Assembly: GCF_040760075.1 (NCBI RefSeq)
Contig: NZ_CP142884.1
Span: 2,232,001 to 2,296,000, forward strand
Direction of reading: 5' to 3'
Length of the DNA stretch: 64,000 bases
DNA from: Sphingobacterium sp. R2
GTDB taxonomy: Bacteria; Bacteroidota; Bacteroidia; Sphingobacteriales; Sphingobacteriaceae
Below the pieces are notes generated by a model, which had not been told where the DNA came from, did not search any database, and worked only from the letters and a program-made list of their open reading frames with translations. Position 1 is the stretch's first letter; each line of letters begins with the position of its first letter. Positions 25,357 to 35,301 of this stretch are shown piece by piece. The translations under genes were made by a program, and so were the position numbers.

Positions 25357-27750
25357 TTATTCATCACGTAGACTGTCGACGGGATTCACTAAAGCGGCCT
25401 TAATCGTTTGATAACTTATAGTAGCCATACTGATTAAAATGGCCATCAATCCAGCAACGGCAAAGTAATACCAATGGATCGCTATTCGGTAGCTGTAATC
25501 TTGCAACCATTTATCCATGGCCCACCAAGCAATAGGTGTGGCGATAAAAATTGCGACCACCACGAGTTTGATAAAATCGATCGAAAGTAAAGAAGTTACT
25601 TGGGTGACACTTGCGCCAAGAACTTTGCGGACAGCAATTTCTTTCATGCGCGTTTCGGCCATATACGCGATCAGTGCCAGTAATCCCAAACAGGAAATAA
25701 AGATCGTCAATCCTGCAAAAACCATCGCTAATGTACCTATAGCCTTTGTTTCCTTAAATTTTTGTTCATACGTTTTGTCAATGAACTGATATTCAAATGG
25801 ATAATCTGGATTGAATTTTTTAAAGATAGTTTCAATTGTTTTTAAGTTGCCGGCGATGCTATTGTTTGTATTTAAACGATAGTGAATCGTTGTAAACCAA
25901 GCCTTTGGACCCAATATTACCATAGGTTTTTTGTCCCCAAAAGGCGATCCTATAATAAAATCTTTGACAACTCCAACAACTGTCCATTTGGTGCCATCGC
26001 CATCCACAATGCTGTTTAGAGGGTTTGTGAGATGAAGACTTTTAACGGCAGACTCATTTAAAATTAATGCTGTACTGTCTGTTGCAAATTTATATATGTC
26101 GATGTCACGTCCTTGAATCAAAGTGAGACCAAGATTTTTTACCGCATCTGCGTCCGTACTAAAGCGGTTGTAAGAAATTCTTTTGTCCTCCTCGGTAGGT
26201 GTACCTGAGGTAAATCCCCAACCATTGCTATAAAAGTCAGTTACTGGCGACATGTTTTTCGATACAGAGACAACAGCATTGCTGGCCAAAAGCTCGTCCC
26301 GGAGGATTTTATAATTCTTTTCCAGGTCTCCTTTAATACTGCTATAGAGCAAACCATTTTCATTATAGCCGCGGTCGCGCTGCTTAGTATACTGGATTTG
26401 TTTTGCCACAATGACTGTAGCGATAATCAATATAATAGCGAGGCTAAACTGTATAACAACGAGTATGGAACGAATGTTAAACCCTTTACTCTTCGAAACA
26501 AATTTTCCTTTCAAAGTTTTGATCGGTTGAAATGAGGAAAGGAAAAAGGCTGGATAAGTACCTGCTAATATCCCTGTAAACAGTGCAAATGCGAGTAGAA
26601 AAAGCCAGGTCTGTAGACTCAATAAGGAAAGACTAAGATTTTTACCAACAAGATCATTGAAAAAGGGCAGCACTATAAAGACAAGTAAAGTTGCGAGAAC
26701 CATCGCAATTAAACTAATTAGTATGCTCTCAACGAGAAATTGAGCCATTAGGCTTGCCTTACTTGCACCAATTACCTTACGGACACCAACCTCTTTTGCG
26801 CGACGCTCAGAACGTGCTGTGCTTAGGTTCATAAAATTGATGCTGGCTACTAATAAAATAAAAACACCGATCCACGCAAAAAGCTTGACAATATCAATCC
26901 GTCCCGAAGTATAATTTCCACCTTTACCATTGTTATACAGAAAAGAATCGGGATAAGGAAAAGCAAAAATCTCCCCTGTGTTTTTCGCTGATAAGCGACC
27001 CTCTGCCTTATTGCTGGCATTGATATGATCCCTTAAATAGGTCTTGATCTTACTATTAAATGCTGTTAAAGAAGCACCATCTTTTAATAAGACATAAGTA
27101 CTTATTGAATTATTGCTCCAGTTGTCATCCACATAACCAATTATTTTTGCATATTCAAAAGGAAGAAGTATGTCAAATCTGAAACTTGAATTACTCGGGA
27201 TATCTTTGAGAACAGCTTGTACATCAACTTGATTGACCGAATCTATTCTAACCGATTTGCCTATTGGATCCTCATCGCCGAACAGCGACTTTGCATAGCT
27301 TTCAGTAAGAACAACACCTTTTGGGTGATCAAATTTAACATTCTGTTCGCCTTTCATAAAAGGAAAGGAGAACATCTTGAAAAATCCGGGATCGACAAAA
27401 ACTGTGTTTGCAATAAGCTTCTTTTCTTTAAATGTCGTTAAAAATTCGTGTCCCTCATTGTATCGTGTAAACGCTTCGATATCTGGGAAATCAGCGGCCA
27501 ATGAGGGGCCTAATATTTTAGGTGTATATGCCCAAGCCGATTTATCGCCCTTAAATTCATCACGATTACTCAAGACATGGAGGCGATTGCCCTTTTCATG
27601 AAAGCGGTCCATCGTCAACATGTTCTGTAACCAAAGCACTATAAGCAATGCTCCGGCCATACCTATTGCCAACCCGATGATGTTAGTCATAGAAAACGAT
27701 TTATTCTTCATTAGGTTGCGCCATGCTATTTTGATGTAGTTGCTTATCAT
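25357..27750 (-). CDS. MacB/FtsX-type ABC permease, array copy 9
   Basis: 797 aa. N-terminus IKIAWRNLMKNKSFSMTNIIGL, coupling motifs KEVGVRKVIGAS (about residue 322) and KEIAVRKVLGAS (about 705; Ala replaces Gly), ending VNPVDSLRDE. The first periplasmic domain contains a Gly/Asn-rich NNGKGGNYTSGR loop near residue 275 not seen in the copies next to it. It begins 74 bp after copy 8. No activator site or sigma-54 box is visible in that gap, so it is read as third gene of a three-permease unit. Confidence 0.92.
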   Translation of the reverse strand: MISNYIKIAWRNLMKNKSFSMTNIIGLAIGMAGALLIVLWLQNMLTMDRFHEKGNRLHVLSNRDEFKGDKSAWAYTPKILGPSLAADFPDIEAFTRYNEGHEFLTTFKEKKLIANTVFVDPGFFKMFSFPFMKGEQNVKFDHPKGVVLTESYAKSLFGDEDPIGKSVRIDSVNQVDVQAVLKDIPSNSSFRFDILLPFEYAKIIGYVDDNWSNNSISTYVLLKDGASLTAFNSKIKTYLRDHINASNKAEGRLSAKNTGEIFAFPYPDSFLYNNGKGGNYTSGRIDIVKLFAWIGVFILLVASINFMNLSTARSERRAKEVGVRKVIGASKASLMAQFLVESILISLIAMVLATLLVFIVLPFFNDLVGKNLSLSLLSLQTWLFLLAFALFTGILAGTYPAFFLSSFQPIKTLKGKFVSKSKGFNIRSILVVIQFSLAIILIIATVIVAKQIQYTKQRDRGYNENGLLYSSIKGDLEKNYKILRDELLASNAVVSVSKNMSPVTDFYSNGWGFTSGTPTEEDKRISYNRFSTDADAVKNLGLTLIQGRDIDIYKFATDSTALILNESAVKSLHLTNPLNSIVDGDGTKWTVVGVVKDFIIGSPFGDKKPMVILGPKAWFTTIHYRLNTNNSIAGNLKTIETIFKKFNPDYPFEYQFIDKTYEQKFKETKAIGTLAMVFAGLTIFISCLGLLALIAYMAETRMKEIAVRKVLGASVTQVTSLLSIDFIKLVVVAIFIATPIAWWAMDKWLQDYSYRIAIHWYYFAVAGLMAILISMATISYQTIKAALVNPVDSLRDE

Positions 27751-27824
27751 AATTATAGTTTTTCTCTATTTGTTTTTAAAATTGATTTTAAAGCCTAATC
27801 TTATTAATTAACTGTACTTAGCCG

Positions 27825-30185
27825 CTATTCATCTCTTAATGCCTTCACCGGATTACTGCTTGCAGCTCTAATTGCTTGGCTGCTGACAGTAATGAGAGCG
27901 ATCAGTATGGCGGAGGCTCCAGCTAAACCAAATGTCCACCACTGTATTTCAATGCGATAGGAGAAATCCTGAAGCCATTTATTCATAGCCCACCACGCAA
28001 TAGGAGATGCAATTAAAATGGCAATGACGACAAGTTTGACAAAATCTCTAGATAACATTGCTGTAATTCCTGAGACGGATGCACCAAGTACTTTGCGTAT
28101 ACCAATTTCTTTTGTTTTCAATTCGGCCATATACGATGCAAGTCCAAATAGACCTAAACAGGAAATGGATATGGCTAATAGCGAAAAGATAAATGCTAAC
28201 TTAGCCGTCTGTTGTTGATCGCCGAATTTTGAAGCGAACTGTTGATCAACGAATTTGTATTCAAAAGGATAAGCTGGATTGAATTTCTTAAGCGTCTTTT
28301 CAATTTGATTCAACTGATCGCTAAACGATGATGTAACATTGACCCGAATAACCATGTTAAATAGCCAATTTTTGTTCGCAGATATTAACAATGGAGAGAC
28401 GGGATTATAGGGAGATCCGCTAATGTAATCATTGATAACACCAACAATCGTATATGTCTTATCGCCCCATTTTAAGTAATTGCCAACCGGATTTTTGAGA
28501 TTCATTTCTCTAATGGCAGCTTCATTGAGCAATATTGACGAGCTATCAGCTAGCATTCTACTATAATCGATATCTCGGCCTGCTATAAGTTTTAATCCAA
28601 GCGTCTTCACAAAATCACTTTCTGTTTTTCCAAGATTGAAGACGATTTTATTGCCTTGTTCAGGAGTAGCACCCTCCCATAGAAAACCTCCGCTCGTATT
28701 CGATGCATTTTGTGTAATAGACCAACCGGTGCGTGTCACCGACTGCGCTATGTTGGCGCTGATCAGCTCCGATTTAATTGCTTCATAATTTTTTTCCATA
28801 TTGCCTTCCATTGGTATTTCGATCAGCTGTGAACTGTTGTAACCGATATCACGTTGCGCAGCATAATTGATTTGCTGTCGTACAATCATAGTCGCTATAA
28901 TCAGTATAATCGCGATACCAAATTGGAAAATGACCAGTAGTTCTCTAAAATTCAACACAAACTTTTTGGAGTGGCTTAGCGGTTTCAGTGTTTTAACGGG
29001 CTTAAATGCAGATAGGACAAAGGCAGGGTATAATCCGGCCAATGTGCCTGTAAAAAGTGTGAATCCGGCTAACGATATCCAGATGATTGGATCTGTTAAG
29101 GAAAATGATAAAGGCCTGTCTAATATTTTATTAAATAAGGGCAATATACCGATGGCCATACCAATAGCGATTAGTCCAGAAATAAGTGCTAATAAGACCG
29201 ATTCAGTAAGGAATTGGGCAATCAGGTTGAAACGTTGGGCGCCCACCACTTTGCGAACCGCAACCTCTTTTGCTCTTTTCTGACTTCTTGCCGTACTGAG
29301 ATTGATAAAATTGATGCAGGCGATCAGCAAAATTAGTAGGCCAATACCACCAATCAGTTTGACCTGGTCTATCTTTCCCCCCACAGGTATTCCCTGTTCG
29401 AATTTGGAGTAAAGATGCATTTTTGACAAAGGATATAGGAAAAGCGATCCTTTTGAGATATTGTTCGTTTTTTTTGTGATAAAACCGATCAGTTTTTCAT
29501 TGAAAGCTTCTATATCAACACCCTTTTTCAGCTGCACAAAGGTGTAAAATGAATTGGAAGTCCAATTCGGAGAGTAATTCTCCGGTTGAGCCAAGGGGAT
29601 TAAATAGGTAAAATCAAAATTTGTATTGCTCGGCAAATCCGCGATTACAGCAGTTACTTTATAAGGCTCTTTATCGTCGAGCATAACTATTTTATCCAAG
29701 GGGTCGATATCGCCAAAGATATTTCTTGCCAGGCTCTCCGTGAGAACAATACTTTTATTGTCTGCTAGCGCGTTGTTGTTATTTCCCCTAAGGATTTTGA
29801 AATCAAACATTTGTATAAAGGCGGGGTCAACTTCGTTTCCTTTAGATTTTATTTTTTTCTCATCGAAAGACAATAATCTATTAGAGCTCCAATAAATTCG
29901 TGCAGCGTGTTCTACCTCTGGATATTCAGCTTCCAGTGCTGGTGATGCGAGGCCCGACGTAACTTGTTGAAGTTTAATTTTTCCCTCGTCTTCATATTTG
30001 TTCCAAAGTTTATAAAGACTGGTATTATTGCTATAAAAATTGTCAAATTGATATTGATTTTGTATCCATATTCCGATAATCAATACGGCAGTCATGCCGA
30101 TGGACAACCCAATGATATTGATTGCGGAATAACCTTTATTCTTCCAAAGGTTACGCCAAGCTATTTTGATATAATTCTTAAGCAT
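27825..30185 (-). CDS. MacB/FtsX-type ABC permease, array copy 8
   Basis: 786 aa, the shortest full-length copy. N-terminus IKIAWRNLWKNKGYSAINIIGL, coupling motifs KEVAVRKVVGAQ (about residue 308) and KEIGIRKVLGAS (about 695), ending SNPVKALRDE. By eye it is most like copies 9 and 1 in the segments around the first coupling helix (NFINLSTARSQKRAKEV). The 97-bp gap to copy 7 carries a small GAGAGA/TCTCTC inverted repeat but no activator site, so it is taken as second gene of the three-permease unit. Confidence 0.92.
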   Translation of the reverse strand: MLKNYIKIAWRNLWKNKGYSAINIIGLSIGMTAVLIIGIWIQNQYQFDNFYSNNTSLYKLWNKYEDEGKIKLQQVTSGLASPALEAEYPEVEHAARIYWSSNRLLSFDEKKIKSKGNEVDPAFIQMFDFKILRGNNNNALADNKSIVLTESLARNIFGDIDPLDKIVMLDDKEPYKVTAVIADLPSNTNFDFTYLIPLAQPENYSPNWTSNSFYTFVQLKKGVDIEAFNEKLIGFITKKTNNISKGSLFLYPLSKMHLYSKFEQGIPVGGKIDQVKLIGGIGLLILLIACINFINLSTARSQKRAKEVAVRKVVGAQRFNLIAQFLTESVLLALISGLIAIGMAIGILPLFNKILDRPLSFSLTDPIIWISLAGFTLFTGTLAGLYPAFVLSAFKPVKTLKPLSHSKKFVLNFRELLVIFQFGIAIILIIATMIVRQQINYAAQRDIGYNSSQLIEIPMEGNMEKNYEAIKSELISANIAQSVTRTGWSITQNASNTSGGFLWEGATPEQGNKIVFNLGKTESDFVKTLGLKLIAGRDIDYSRMLADSSSILLNEAAIREMNLKNPVGNYLKWGDKTYTIVGVINDYISGSPYNPVSPLLISANKNWLFNMVIRVNVTSSFSDQLNQIEKTLKKFNPAYPFEYKFVDQQFASKFGDQQQTAKLAFIFSLLAISISCLGLFGLASYMAELKTKEIGIRKVLGASVSGITAMLSRDFVKLVVIAILIASPIAWWAMNKWLQDFSYRIEIQWWTFGLAGASAILIALITVSSQAIRAASSNPVKALRDE

Positions 30186-30282
30186 TTTTTGTTTCGATTA
30201 TCGATAAATAGCAAGAGAGAAATTTACAGAGTCTCTCGGGTGTTATCTATCGGATGTATTAGTTAATTAGTCACGTTAATAA

Positions 30283-32673
30283 TTACTCGTCTCTTAAGCT
30301 ATCAACTGGGTTCAGAATCGCAGCTTTTACAGTTTGAAAACTGATGGTTATAAATGATACAAACAATGCGCTGATTCCAGCCAATATAAATACCCACCAA
30401 TCCAACGTAATATGATAGGCAAAATTCTCAATCCAGCGATGCATAGCATACCATCCCAATGGTACACTAACTAGCAGGGCAGAGCAGACTAAAACCATGA
30501 AGTCGAGGCTTAATATCTGGACAATTTTGATTGTTGAAGCACCTAATACTTTACGTATTCCTATTTCCTTAAAACGTTGTTGCACGGCGTAGGCCGATAA
30601 TGCAAATAGTCCCATACAGGCAATAGCAATGGTAATGATGGAAAATAACTGCATTACTCGTGTTGTTTGCTGATCTTTGAGATATAACTTATTATAATCA
30701 TCATTGAGAAAGTGATACTCAAAACTGTTTTTTGAATCAATATCTTTTATAACAGCTTTTATCTGCGCAAGAGCATCTTTCACCGGCGATGTCGGATTGA
30801 GTCGAATAAAAATATTGCCGAAATAATCATATTCTGGAAAGAGTACGATCGGCTTAACCTCACTATGTAGCGAAGCAAAGTTAAAACTTGCGACCACCTG
30901 CTTAATCATTCCTTTACGCCCGTTTAGGTTGATTTTCTTTCCAATTGCTTGTTGGGGTGTAAACCCCATAGCGGATGCCGCTAGCGTATTTACAACGAAA
31001 CCATATTCGGGTGAGACTGTATCCTGTGCACGTAAGATATCCGTATCTGATAGCGGTTCACCGGCTACAGACTGAATGTGAAAAACAGAAACAAAATCTT
31101 TTTCAATCGGAATTGCCGTGACATCCATATCAAAATCATTGGGTTGGCCTTCTACTTCACTGACGCTGTAGCCACCTTGGATATTGACAGGATTGTCATA
31201 CGAAGCGGTAACGCCCTGGACACTATTGAGCTGCATTAACTTTTCTTTTAATAGCTGCCTTTCTTTATTTTGCCATCCTCGGCCATCAATGACCAACATA
31301 TCAGAGCGATCCAATCCGGTGTTTTTAGACTGGATAAAATCCATCTGCCTACCGGCGAATAAGGTGCAGATAATAAAAAATATAGAGATACTGAATTGAA
31401 AAGTAACGAGTACTCTACTCAGAGATATACCATTTTGTTTTTCAGTCAATTTTCGTTTAAAAATCGAAATAGGTTTTGAGCTTGCTATGGAATAGGCTGG
31501 CCAGCCGCCCGAAAGCAGAGTTATTAACACTATAAATGTAGCCAAAACTGCATAAAAGCGGGGATCGGCCCATATCGTCAATTTTATCTCAGCGCCCATA
31601 AACGAACTAAATACCGGTAATAAGAGTACAGTTGTCAAAAGACTAAAGCCAACAGCTAGAAAGACCATGATACTACATTCAAAGAAGAATTGAAAGAATA
31701 TCGTTTTCTTTGCAGCACCTAGTACTTTCTTGACACCGATTTCCTTTTTACGTTCAAGCGCATGTGCTAATACCAAATTTGTAAAATTGATACAGGTTAA
31801 AATAATAAGCGCAGCACCTAATGCCATTAAAATATAGATATAAGTAATGTTTCCTGTACCTGCTGCTTTGGAGTGGAGATGGATATCGGTCAGCTTTTCC
31901 AGAATAAATCGAAATTGATAGCCTTGTTTTGTCGCTTCGGCGAATTTTGATTTAGTCATTTGATCCAATTTCTGTTGGATCAAGCTGAACTGATCTTTAT
32001 TTTTTAAGAGCGCTATGGTTACATCATTTGCAGAAGACCATGCTATTTCTTTGTAGCGTTCTAATCCCTTATTGGAAAGGAGTGCGGAGAAGTTCAGCTG
32101 TGTATTCGTGGGCAAGTCTGCGATAATGCCTGTGATTTTCCAGTTGACTTTGTCAATGGATAGTGTCTGACCGATGGCCGACTGCTTGGGAAAATATTTC
32201 TCTGCGAGTTTTTTTGTCAAGACAATCTGATTTGGTTCTGCCAGAGCTGATTGTGAATCACCTTCGAGAAAGGTATAACCTAAAGTTTTAAAAACATTCT
32301 GGTCAGCATACAGCAGGCCTTTTTCAGTTATTAGTGCTTCTTTGGATTCTATTTTGCCGCCTTTGGAATAGCTGTAGAATCTGGTTGCTTGTTCTACATC
32401 CGGAAATTCAGCCTGCAATGTAGGCGCTAAGCCTGTTGGTGTTACGGCAGAGTTTACTTCTTCGGTGCTATTGGGTGATTTATAGGTGAGGCTAATATAA
32501 GCTAGGCGGTCAGCGTGGGGAAAGAAACGTTCATAGCTCGATTCATGGTATATATATGCCGCCAATAATAGAAAACATGTTATTCCTATACTAAGTCCAA
32601 ACATATTTAGAAGAGAAAATCCTTTGTTTTTTCTAATATTTCGCGAAGCGATTTTAAAATAATTCTTTACCAT
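30283..32673 (-). CDS. MacB/FtsX-type ABC permease, array copy 7 (first gene of a three-gene unit)
   Basis: 796 aa. N-terminus FKIASRNIRKNKGFSLLNMFGL, a clear ESSYERFFP segment after helix 1, coupling motifs KEIGVKKVLGAA (about residue 313; Lys for Arg) and KEIGIRKVLGAS (about 704), ending LNPVDSLRDE. Its N-terminus is the most similar to that of the 94-aa mini-permease (KNKGF(S/T)LLN and ESSY). The 215-bp gap upstream holds an activator site and a sigma-54-like promoter. Confidence 0.92.
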   Translation of the reverse strand: MVKNYFKIASRNIRKNKGFSLLNMFGLSIGITCFLLLAAYIYHESSYERFFPHADRLAYISLTYKSPNSTEEVNSAVTPTGLAPTLQAEFPDVEQATRFYSYSKGGKIESKEALITEKGLLYADQNVFKTLGYTFLEGDSQSALAEPNQIVLTKKLAEKYFPKQSAIGQTLSIDKVNWKITGIIADLPTNTQLNFSALLSNKGLERYKEIAWSSANDVTIALLKNKDQFSLIQQKLDQMTKSKFAEATKQGYQFRFILEKLTDIHLHSKAAGTGNITYIYILMALGAALIILTCINFTNLVLAHALERKKEIGVKKVLGAAKKTIFFQFFFECSIMVFLAVGFSLLTTVLLLPVFSSFMGAEIKLTIWADPRFYAVLATFIVLITLLSGGWPAYSIASSKPISIFKRKLTEKQNGISLSRVLVTFQFSISIFFIICTLFAGRQMDFIQSKNTGLDRSDMLVIDGRGWQNKERQLLKEKLMQLNSVQGVTASYDNPVNIQGGYSVSEVEGQPNDFDMDVTAIPIEKDFVSVFHIQSVAGEPLSDTDILRAQDTVSPEYGFVVNTLAASAMGFTPQQAIGKKINLNGRKGMIKQVVASFNFASLHSEVKPIVLFPEYDYFGNIFIRLNPTSPVKDALAQIKAVIKDIDSKNSFEYHFLNDDYNKLYLKDQQTTRVMQLFSIITIAIACMGLFALSAYAVQQRFKEIGIRKVLGASTIKIVQILSLDFMVLVCSALLVSVPLGWYAMHRWIENFAYHITLDWWVFILAGISALFVSFITISFQTVKAAILNPVDSLRDE

Positions 32674-32771
32674 GGTTATGCGTATTTAGACTGTTAATTA
32701 GGCTATATTCTTGTCACATAGTTCGCTTTAGTAGAAGGCTGTGTTATTAGACAAATAGCAAAGTCAGTTAA

Positions 32772-32787
32772 TTCAATTCGTCTGCCA
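32772..32787 (-). promoter_or_regulatory. sigma-54-like promoter of permease copies 7-9
   Basis: On the minus strand TGGCAGACGAATTGAA has -24 TGGCA and -12 TTGA at canonical spacing, 99 bp upstream of the ATG of copy 7. It closely resembles the promoter of copy 12. Confidence 0.7.
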
Positions 32788-32841
32788 TAAATATAATGTA
32801 TTGATTTTTAGGTTTTTGATGTGTTTTTGTGGTGGTTTTAA

Positions 32842-32881
32842 ATGTTCGGAAACGGACAGTACAGTGTCCGTCCCCGAACAA
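32842..32881. promoter_or_regulatory. bipartite activator site (UAS) of permease copies 7-9
   Basis: The units TGTTCGGAAACGGACA (32843-32858) and TGTCCGTCCCCGAACA (32865-32880) are 22 bp apart. Together they form a near-perfect 38-bp palindrome whose centre is 76 bp upstream of the -24 GG. The element ends 8 bp from the stop codon of copy 6. Confidence 0.82.
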
Positions 32882-32888
32882 ATTAATA

Positions 32889-35252
32889 TTATTCGCTTCT
32901 TAGGGTTTTTACGGGATTTGCTAAAGTAGCTTTAATCGCTTGGTAACTAACGGTTAATATGGTAATGACTAGTGCGGTTAAGCCTGTGATAGCAAACACC
33001 GTCCATGTAATTGATATGCGGTAGACATAGTTTTCGAGCCACGATTTCATCAACAGATAAGCCAGGGGAGATGCAAGCATAAAGCTGATGCCCGTGAGCC
33101 AAATGTATTCTGTGGAAAGTAGTCGCCACAAGCCAAGTTCTGAAGCACCCAATACTTTTCGAATACCGATTTCCTTTTCACGTTGCTCCGTAAGAAAGGA
33201 CACTAAGGCGTATAGACCGAGACAGGAAATGAGTATGGCCAGTCCTGTAAATAAACTTGTTAAGCTCTTGATCATTTCCATTTGTTGAAACTGCTTGGCA
33301 TATTCCTGATCCGTAAAGGTATAATCAAAAATCAAATCAGGATCTATACGATTGAAGCTTTCCGCAATAGCTTTTAAGTCCTGCTTACCATCTTGACCTT
33401 CGTTCAATTGCAGCGTGATCTTGTTCTTTGGTAAAAATTTGAGGAAATAAGCTGTCGGCGTAATCGATTTAAAAGGGGATTCGGAAAGTGTATTCTTGAT
33501 AATACCCACAATATGATAATCAATACCGGCACGTGAAAGCTGTTTACTGTTAAGGTCTGTCACGCCCATAAATTGAGCAGCGGCCTCATTCAAAATAACA
33601 GCGGTTGAATCTGTTTTAAAATCTTTTGAAAAATTACGGCCCTGTATAAAATCCCATTGTACAGTCTTCGCAAAATTGTCATCAACGGTAAAGATACCCA
33701 TAATAGCACCATCTTTGCTGTCATTTCCCTGCCAATTAAATCCACCTCCGGTCAACGAAAGACGGTTGACAAAGCTGGAGGAAAGTGCCGCATCCTGAAT
33801 TAATCGCTGCTCGATCAGTTCTTTCCGGAGCACGTTAAAGTTTTTAATGATTGTAGGACTAGAGGAAGTAATATTCAGCAAATTGGAACTTTTATATCCC
33901 ATAGGACGATCCTTTGTGTAACGCAGTTGCTGGATCACCAGATAAGTGGATATCATCAGGAAAATAGAAATCGCAAATTGCACGATGACCATTGCCTTTC
34001 TACTTCTTGATCCGCCTTTTCGGCTGTTGATTTTACCCTTAAGAGCAAGAATAGGATTAAATGCCGATAAAAATAGCGCAGGGTAAATACCTGCTAAAAG
34101 ACCTATAACGCCTATTCCTGCTAAGGAGTAGCCATAGAATCGAAGATCCATAAAGGGCATATGTAAGTTCGTATGGGTGATTGTATTGACCCAAGGCAAC
34201 AGTACTGTAGCCAATAGAACGGCGATCAAAAAAGCACAGTCTACCGCGAGGATGGATTCCACAAGAAAGCCAGCGATAAGTTGGCTGCGATTGACGCCAA
34301 CAGATTTTAAAACGCCGATTTCTTTTCCTCTTTTTAGACTTCTTGCAGTACTTAAATTGATAAAGTTTATACTGGCCAGCAACATAATGAATATACTGAT
34401 CCACCCAAACATCCATACATATTGAATTTGTCCACCTACGTTCTTTCCATTTTTGAATGAATCGTATAAATGCCATTTCGACATCGGATGTAAGAGGATC
34501 TCAGGTTTTATATCCGGTATTTTTTTGTTGATAATATTTGTCAGCTTGTTTTCCAACGCGGGAACAAAGGCAGCATTGTCGATTTTGGCGAAAGTGCTAA
34601 AAAAGCAGCTGGACCAGCTGTCTTGTATGCCTTGGTCTTTCGCAAGATAATCGACAAACGGCAATACATAATCTAAGCCATAAAAAGTGTTGTTTTCAGG
34701 AATATCTTTATAAACACCTTGAACAGTATACTGTTCTTTGCCATTCAATTGAAGTGTTTTCCCGATGATATCTAACTTATCAAACAGTCGTTTTGCTAAA
34801 GATTCTGAAATTATGATGGTTGATGGATTGCCCGGTGTGGTACTATTTCCTTTTACAGATTCGAGAGAAAATAATTCGGCAAATTTTCCCATGGCGTAAA
34901 ACCCCGGAGCATTTAATTTTTTATCACCTACTTTAAGATTATTGCTTTCTAGATTGGTGACCAAAGTGGCATCTGGCATCTCATTTTTAAAATCAGAGAC
35001 AATCGTTTTGGCCAAAGGAATAGGCGTAGAGCGATCAGTTGATTTTTCATCGTTGAAAGTTCCGGTCATCATGACCTGATAAATATGTTGATAATTGCGG
35101 TAATGCTTATCAAAAGAAAATTGTTTCAGCACCCATAACGTACTGATCAGAGCAACAGTAAACCCCAGTGCTAATCCCAAAATATTTATTGTTGTATTGA
35201 GGGGACTGCGTTTTAAATTTCTAAGTCCTGTTTTTAGGAATAACTGAATCAT
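32889..35252 (-). CDS. MacB/FtsX-type ABC permease, array copy 6 (last gene of the proximal unit)
   Basis: 787 aa. N-terminus LKTGLRNLKRSPLNTTINILGL. The first coupling motif is diverged, KEIGVLKSVGVN (about residue 314), having lost the conserved Arg and the terminal Ala/Ser; the second, KEIGIRKVLGAS (about 696), is intact. The C-terminus is NPVKTLRSE instead of LRDE. If the first coupling helix binds the ATPase less well, this copy may be asymmetric in function or starting to decay (inference). It lies 49 bp after copy 5. Confidence 0.92.
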   Translation of the reverse strand: MIQLFLKTGLRNLKRSPLNTTINILGLALGFTVALISTLWVLKQFSFDKHYRNYQHIYQVMMTGTFNDEKSTDRSTPIPLAKTIVSDFKNEMPDATLVTNLESNNLKVGDKKLNAPGFYAMGKFAELFSLESVKGNSTTPGNPSTIIISESLAKRLFDKLDIIGKTLQLNGKEQYTVQGVYKDIPENNTFYGLDYVLPFVDYLAKDQGIQDSWSSCFFSTFAKIDNAAFVPALENKLTNIINKKIPDIKPEILLHPMSKWHLYDSFKNGKNVGGQIQYVWMFGWISIFIMLLASINFINLSTARSLKRGKEIGVLKSVGVNRSQLIAGFLVESILAVDCAFLIAVLLATVLLPWVNTITHTNLHMPFMDLRFYGYSLAGIGVIGLLAGIYPALFLSAFNPILALKGKINSRKGGSRSRKAMVIVQFAISIFLMISTYLVIQQLRYTKDRPMGYKSSNLLNITSSSPTIIKNFNVLRKELIEQRLIQDAALSSSFVNRLSLTGGGFNWQGNDSKDGAIMGIFTVDDNFAKTVQWDFIQGRNFSKDFKTDSTAVILNEAAAQFMGVTDLNSKQLSRAGIDYHIVGIIKNTLSESPFKSITPTAYFLKFLPKNKITLQLNEGQDGKQDLKAIAESFNRIDPDLIFDYTFTDQEYAKQFQQMEMIKSLTSLFTGLAILISCLGLYALVSFLTEQREKEIGIRKVLGASELGLWRLLSTEYIWLTGISFMLASPLAYLLMKSWLENYVYRISITWTVFAITGLTALVITILTVSYQAIKATLANPVKTLRSE

Positions 35253-35301
35253 TTTATTGTTTGGTATTTAATTATAAGCTACTCGTTATTTATCAACCGC
35301 T

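Noticed and set aside
28867..29283. 138-aa plus-strand ORF opposite permease copy 8
   Set aside because: It is an antisense shadow of conserved membrane-helix codons, with no promoter or homologous motif.
32842..32881. Near-palindrome as an intrinsic terminator after permease copy 6
   Set aside because: It has no T-run on either side, and the same element with the same spacing occurs at five other promoters, so an activator site explains it better.
34057..34476. 139-aa ORF on the minus strand inside permease copy 6
   Set aside because: It is the same strand in another frame of a conserved gene, with a composition unlike real proteins and no recognisable motif.
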